6,624 nucleotides of DNA, taken from an uncultured Prevotellaceae bacterium. Its GTDB lineage: Bacteria; Bacteroidota; Bacteroidia; Bacteroidales; Bacteroidaceae. The translations under genes and the position numbers were made by a program. Position 1 is the stretch's first letter. Each line of letters opens with the position of its first letter. The stretch is from NCBI GenBank assembly GCA_937893145.1, contig CALBJW010000125.1:1-6624 (forward strand), given 5' to 3'. Below the pieces are notes generated by a model that was not told the origin of the DNA, searched no databases, and saw only the letters and a list, made by a program, of their open reading frames with translations. This document shows, in pieces, positions 5,443-6,624 of the stretch.

Positions 5443-6624
5443 ATGACAGAAGAAAGACTTATACCAATGAGCCGTATTCGTGGCAAGCACGCATCGTTAG
5501 ATACGGTTCAGCAATCAAAGGAGCATGGCAACCGCCGTGCCTTTGACGTGTTAGCGGAGGCGCAGATGTATTGGAACAACATGTACCGTTTCCGTGAGGA
5601 CAGAGAGCGCAACAAGCGTTACAACTATGGCGACCAGTGGAAGGACAACATCAAGGTTGACGGCAAGACGATGAGCGAGGAGGAGTATATCAAGTCACAG
5701 GGCAATGTGCCTTTGAAGAATAACCTCATCCGCAGACTTGTCAACACCGTTCTTGGTGTGTATCGTCAGCAGGCAAAGGAGCCAATATGTACGGCACGCG
5801 ACCGCGACGAGCAGAAGTTAGGCGAGACCATGAGCACCATTCTTCAGTGCAACATGCAGCTTAACCGTATGCAGGACGTGTATTCGCGCACCATGGAGGA
5901 GTTTCTTATCAGTGGTCTCATTGTTCATCGCAAGTGGTTCGGCTGGCGTAATGACAAGCTGGACTGCTGGACGGACTATGTGCAGCCCAACAATTTCTTT
6001 ATAGATAGCAACATGCGTGATTTCCGTGGCTGGGACTGTAGCTTCATCGGTGAAGTGCATGACATCAGCTTTGAGACCCTCTGCCAGAAATACGCAGAAG
6101 GACCAGAAGACTGTCAGCGTTTCCGTGAGATCTACAGCTGGAGCCATGACAAGCGCAGCTACAACACATACATGCAGCAGTTCGGCTACTCCCTTAACAA
6201 AAACCTCGACTTCTTTGTGTGCAGTGACGCTTCACGTTGCAGAGTCATAGAGGTGTGGAGGAAGGAGAGCAAGCCACGTTACCGCTGCCATGACTACAAC
6301 AACGGCGACGTTTACAAGATAGACGTTGAGGACTACAAGGCAATGGTTGAAGATGTGAACGCCGACCGTATCAGACGCGGTACCGCCATGGGCATGAGCA
6401 TGGAGGAAATACCACTCATCAAAGCCAAGTGGTTTATGGATGATTACTGGTATTACTACTTCCTCACTCCATTCGGTGACATCTTGAAGGAAGGCGAAAC
6501 ACCTTACGAGCACAAGAGCCACCCTTACGTCTTCAAGGCTTACCCATTCATCGACGGCGAGATACACAGCTTCGTCAATGACGTTATCGACCAGCAGAGA
6601 TACACCAACCGCTTGATTACCCTT
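5443..6624 (+). CDS. Phage portal protein, P22-like, 3'-partial
   Basis: The portal is the dodecameric ring at one capsid vertex through which DNA is packaged and ejected, and to which the terminase and tail bind. The frame is open for 394 codons to the right edge. ATG 5443 is the only possible start, because the same frame has TAA at 5425-5427 and no start codon between. Portal hallmarks are RYNYGDQWKD (59-68), VPLKNNLIRRLVNTVLGVYRQ (89-109), TMEEFLISGLIVHRKWFGW (150-168), a DYVQPNNFFIDSNMRDF segment (178-194), and HSFVNDVIDQQRYTNRLITL (375-394), which matches the conserved Q-R-x-x-N helix of P22-type portals. P22-family portals are roughly 700 residues, so about half is probably missing; the 3' part lies beyond the window. 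The 5' end has no Shine-Dalgarno sequence. The gene is preceded by the hairpin and -7 box and may be transcribed both from there and by read-through. Arg codons here lean to CGT/CGC, while the 3' half of the upstream gene uses more AGA. Confidence 0.88.
   Translation, partial: MTEERLIPMSRIRGKHASLDTVQQSKEHGNRRAFDVLAEAQMYWNNMYRFREDRERNKRYNYGDQWKDNIKVDGKTMSEEEYIKSQGNVPLKNNLIRRLVNTVLGVYRQQAKEPICTARDRDEQKLGETMSTILQCNMQLNRMQDVYSRTMEEFLISGLIVHRKWFGWRNDKLDCWTDYVQPNNFFIDSNMRDFRGWDCSFIGEVHDISFETLCQKYAEGPEDCQRFREIYSWSHDKRSYNTYMQQFGYSLNKNLDFFVCSDASRCRVIEVWRKESKPRYRCHDYNNGDVYKIDVEDYKAMVEDVNADRIRRGTAMGMSMEEIPLIKAKWFMDDYWYYYFLTPFGDILKEGETPYEHKSHPYVFKAYPFIDGEIHSFVNDVIDQQRYTNRLITL

Noticed and set aside
5818..6567. 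Two minus-strand frames and one plus-strand frame inside the portal gene
   Set aside because: They overlap strongly conserved portal coding sequence and have no recognisable products.
1..6624. CRISPR array, tRNA, insertion sequence or diversity-generating template repeat
   Set aside because: No direct repeat with regular spacing, cloverleaf, transposase motif or long repeated segment was seen on either strand; the window is almost fully coding.

Overview
The window looks like part of the structural and injection region of a tailed phage or prophage of a Bacteroidales host (Bacteroides/Prevotella type). The host call rests on three things. The only intergenic gap carries a perfect TAnnTTTG -7 box, the Bacteroidota promoter signature. 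The downstream gene has no Shine-Dalgarno sequence and an A-rich leader. The protein families resemble those I remember from gut Bacteroidales prophages. No database search was possible, so family names come from recognition of motifs.

Layout: two plus-strand genes fill almost everything. Bases 2-5377 hold the last 1,791 codons of a giant multidomain 'polyvalent' protein, whose true start lies upstream. Bases 5378-5442 are a 65-nt gap containing a strong inverted repeat wrapped around a promoter-like -7 box. Bases 5443-6624 hold the first 394 codons of a P22-type portal protein, which runs off the right edge.

The polyvalent protein reads as modules in this order: a charged helical tail of an upstream module (about residues 1-55); an acidic linker; a conserved domain of unknown function (about 91-325); a zincin-like metallopeptidase module with an HExxxHHG motif and a downstream ATEEYLA motif (about 390-570); a BECR-fold nuclease-like / MuF-C-type module (about 622-786); a long helical region (about 810-1200); an LPD38-like module (about 1215-1530) with one hydrophobic helix; and a helical C-terminal tail. 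In the general model for such proteins, they are packaged in the capsid and injected with the DNA, and their protease, nuclease-like or modifying domains act on host defences or host cell functions. Its position next to the portal, the channel for DNA entry and exit, fits a virion-associated role. That role is inferred, not shown by the sequence.

No tRNA, rRNA, CRISPR array, insertion sequence or integrase gene is visible. The most interesting points are the embedded nuclease-like domain, the uncharacterised domain at residues 91-325, the repeated acidic linkers between modules, and the hairpin-embedded promoter before the portal.
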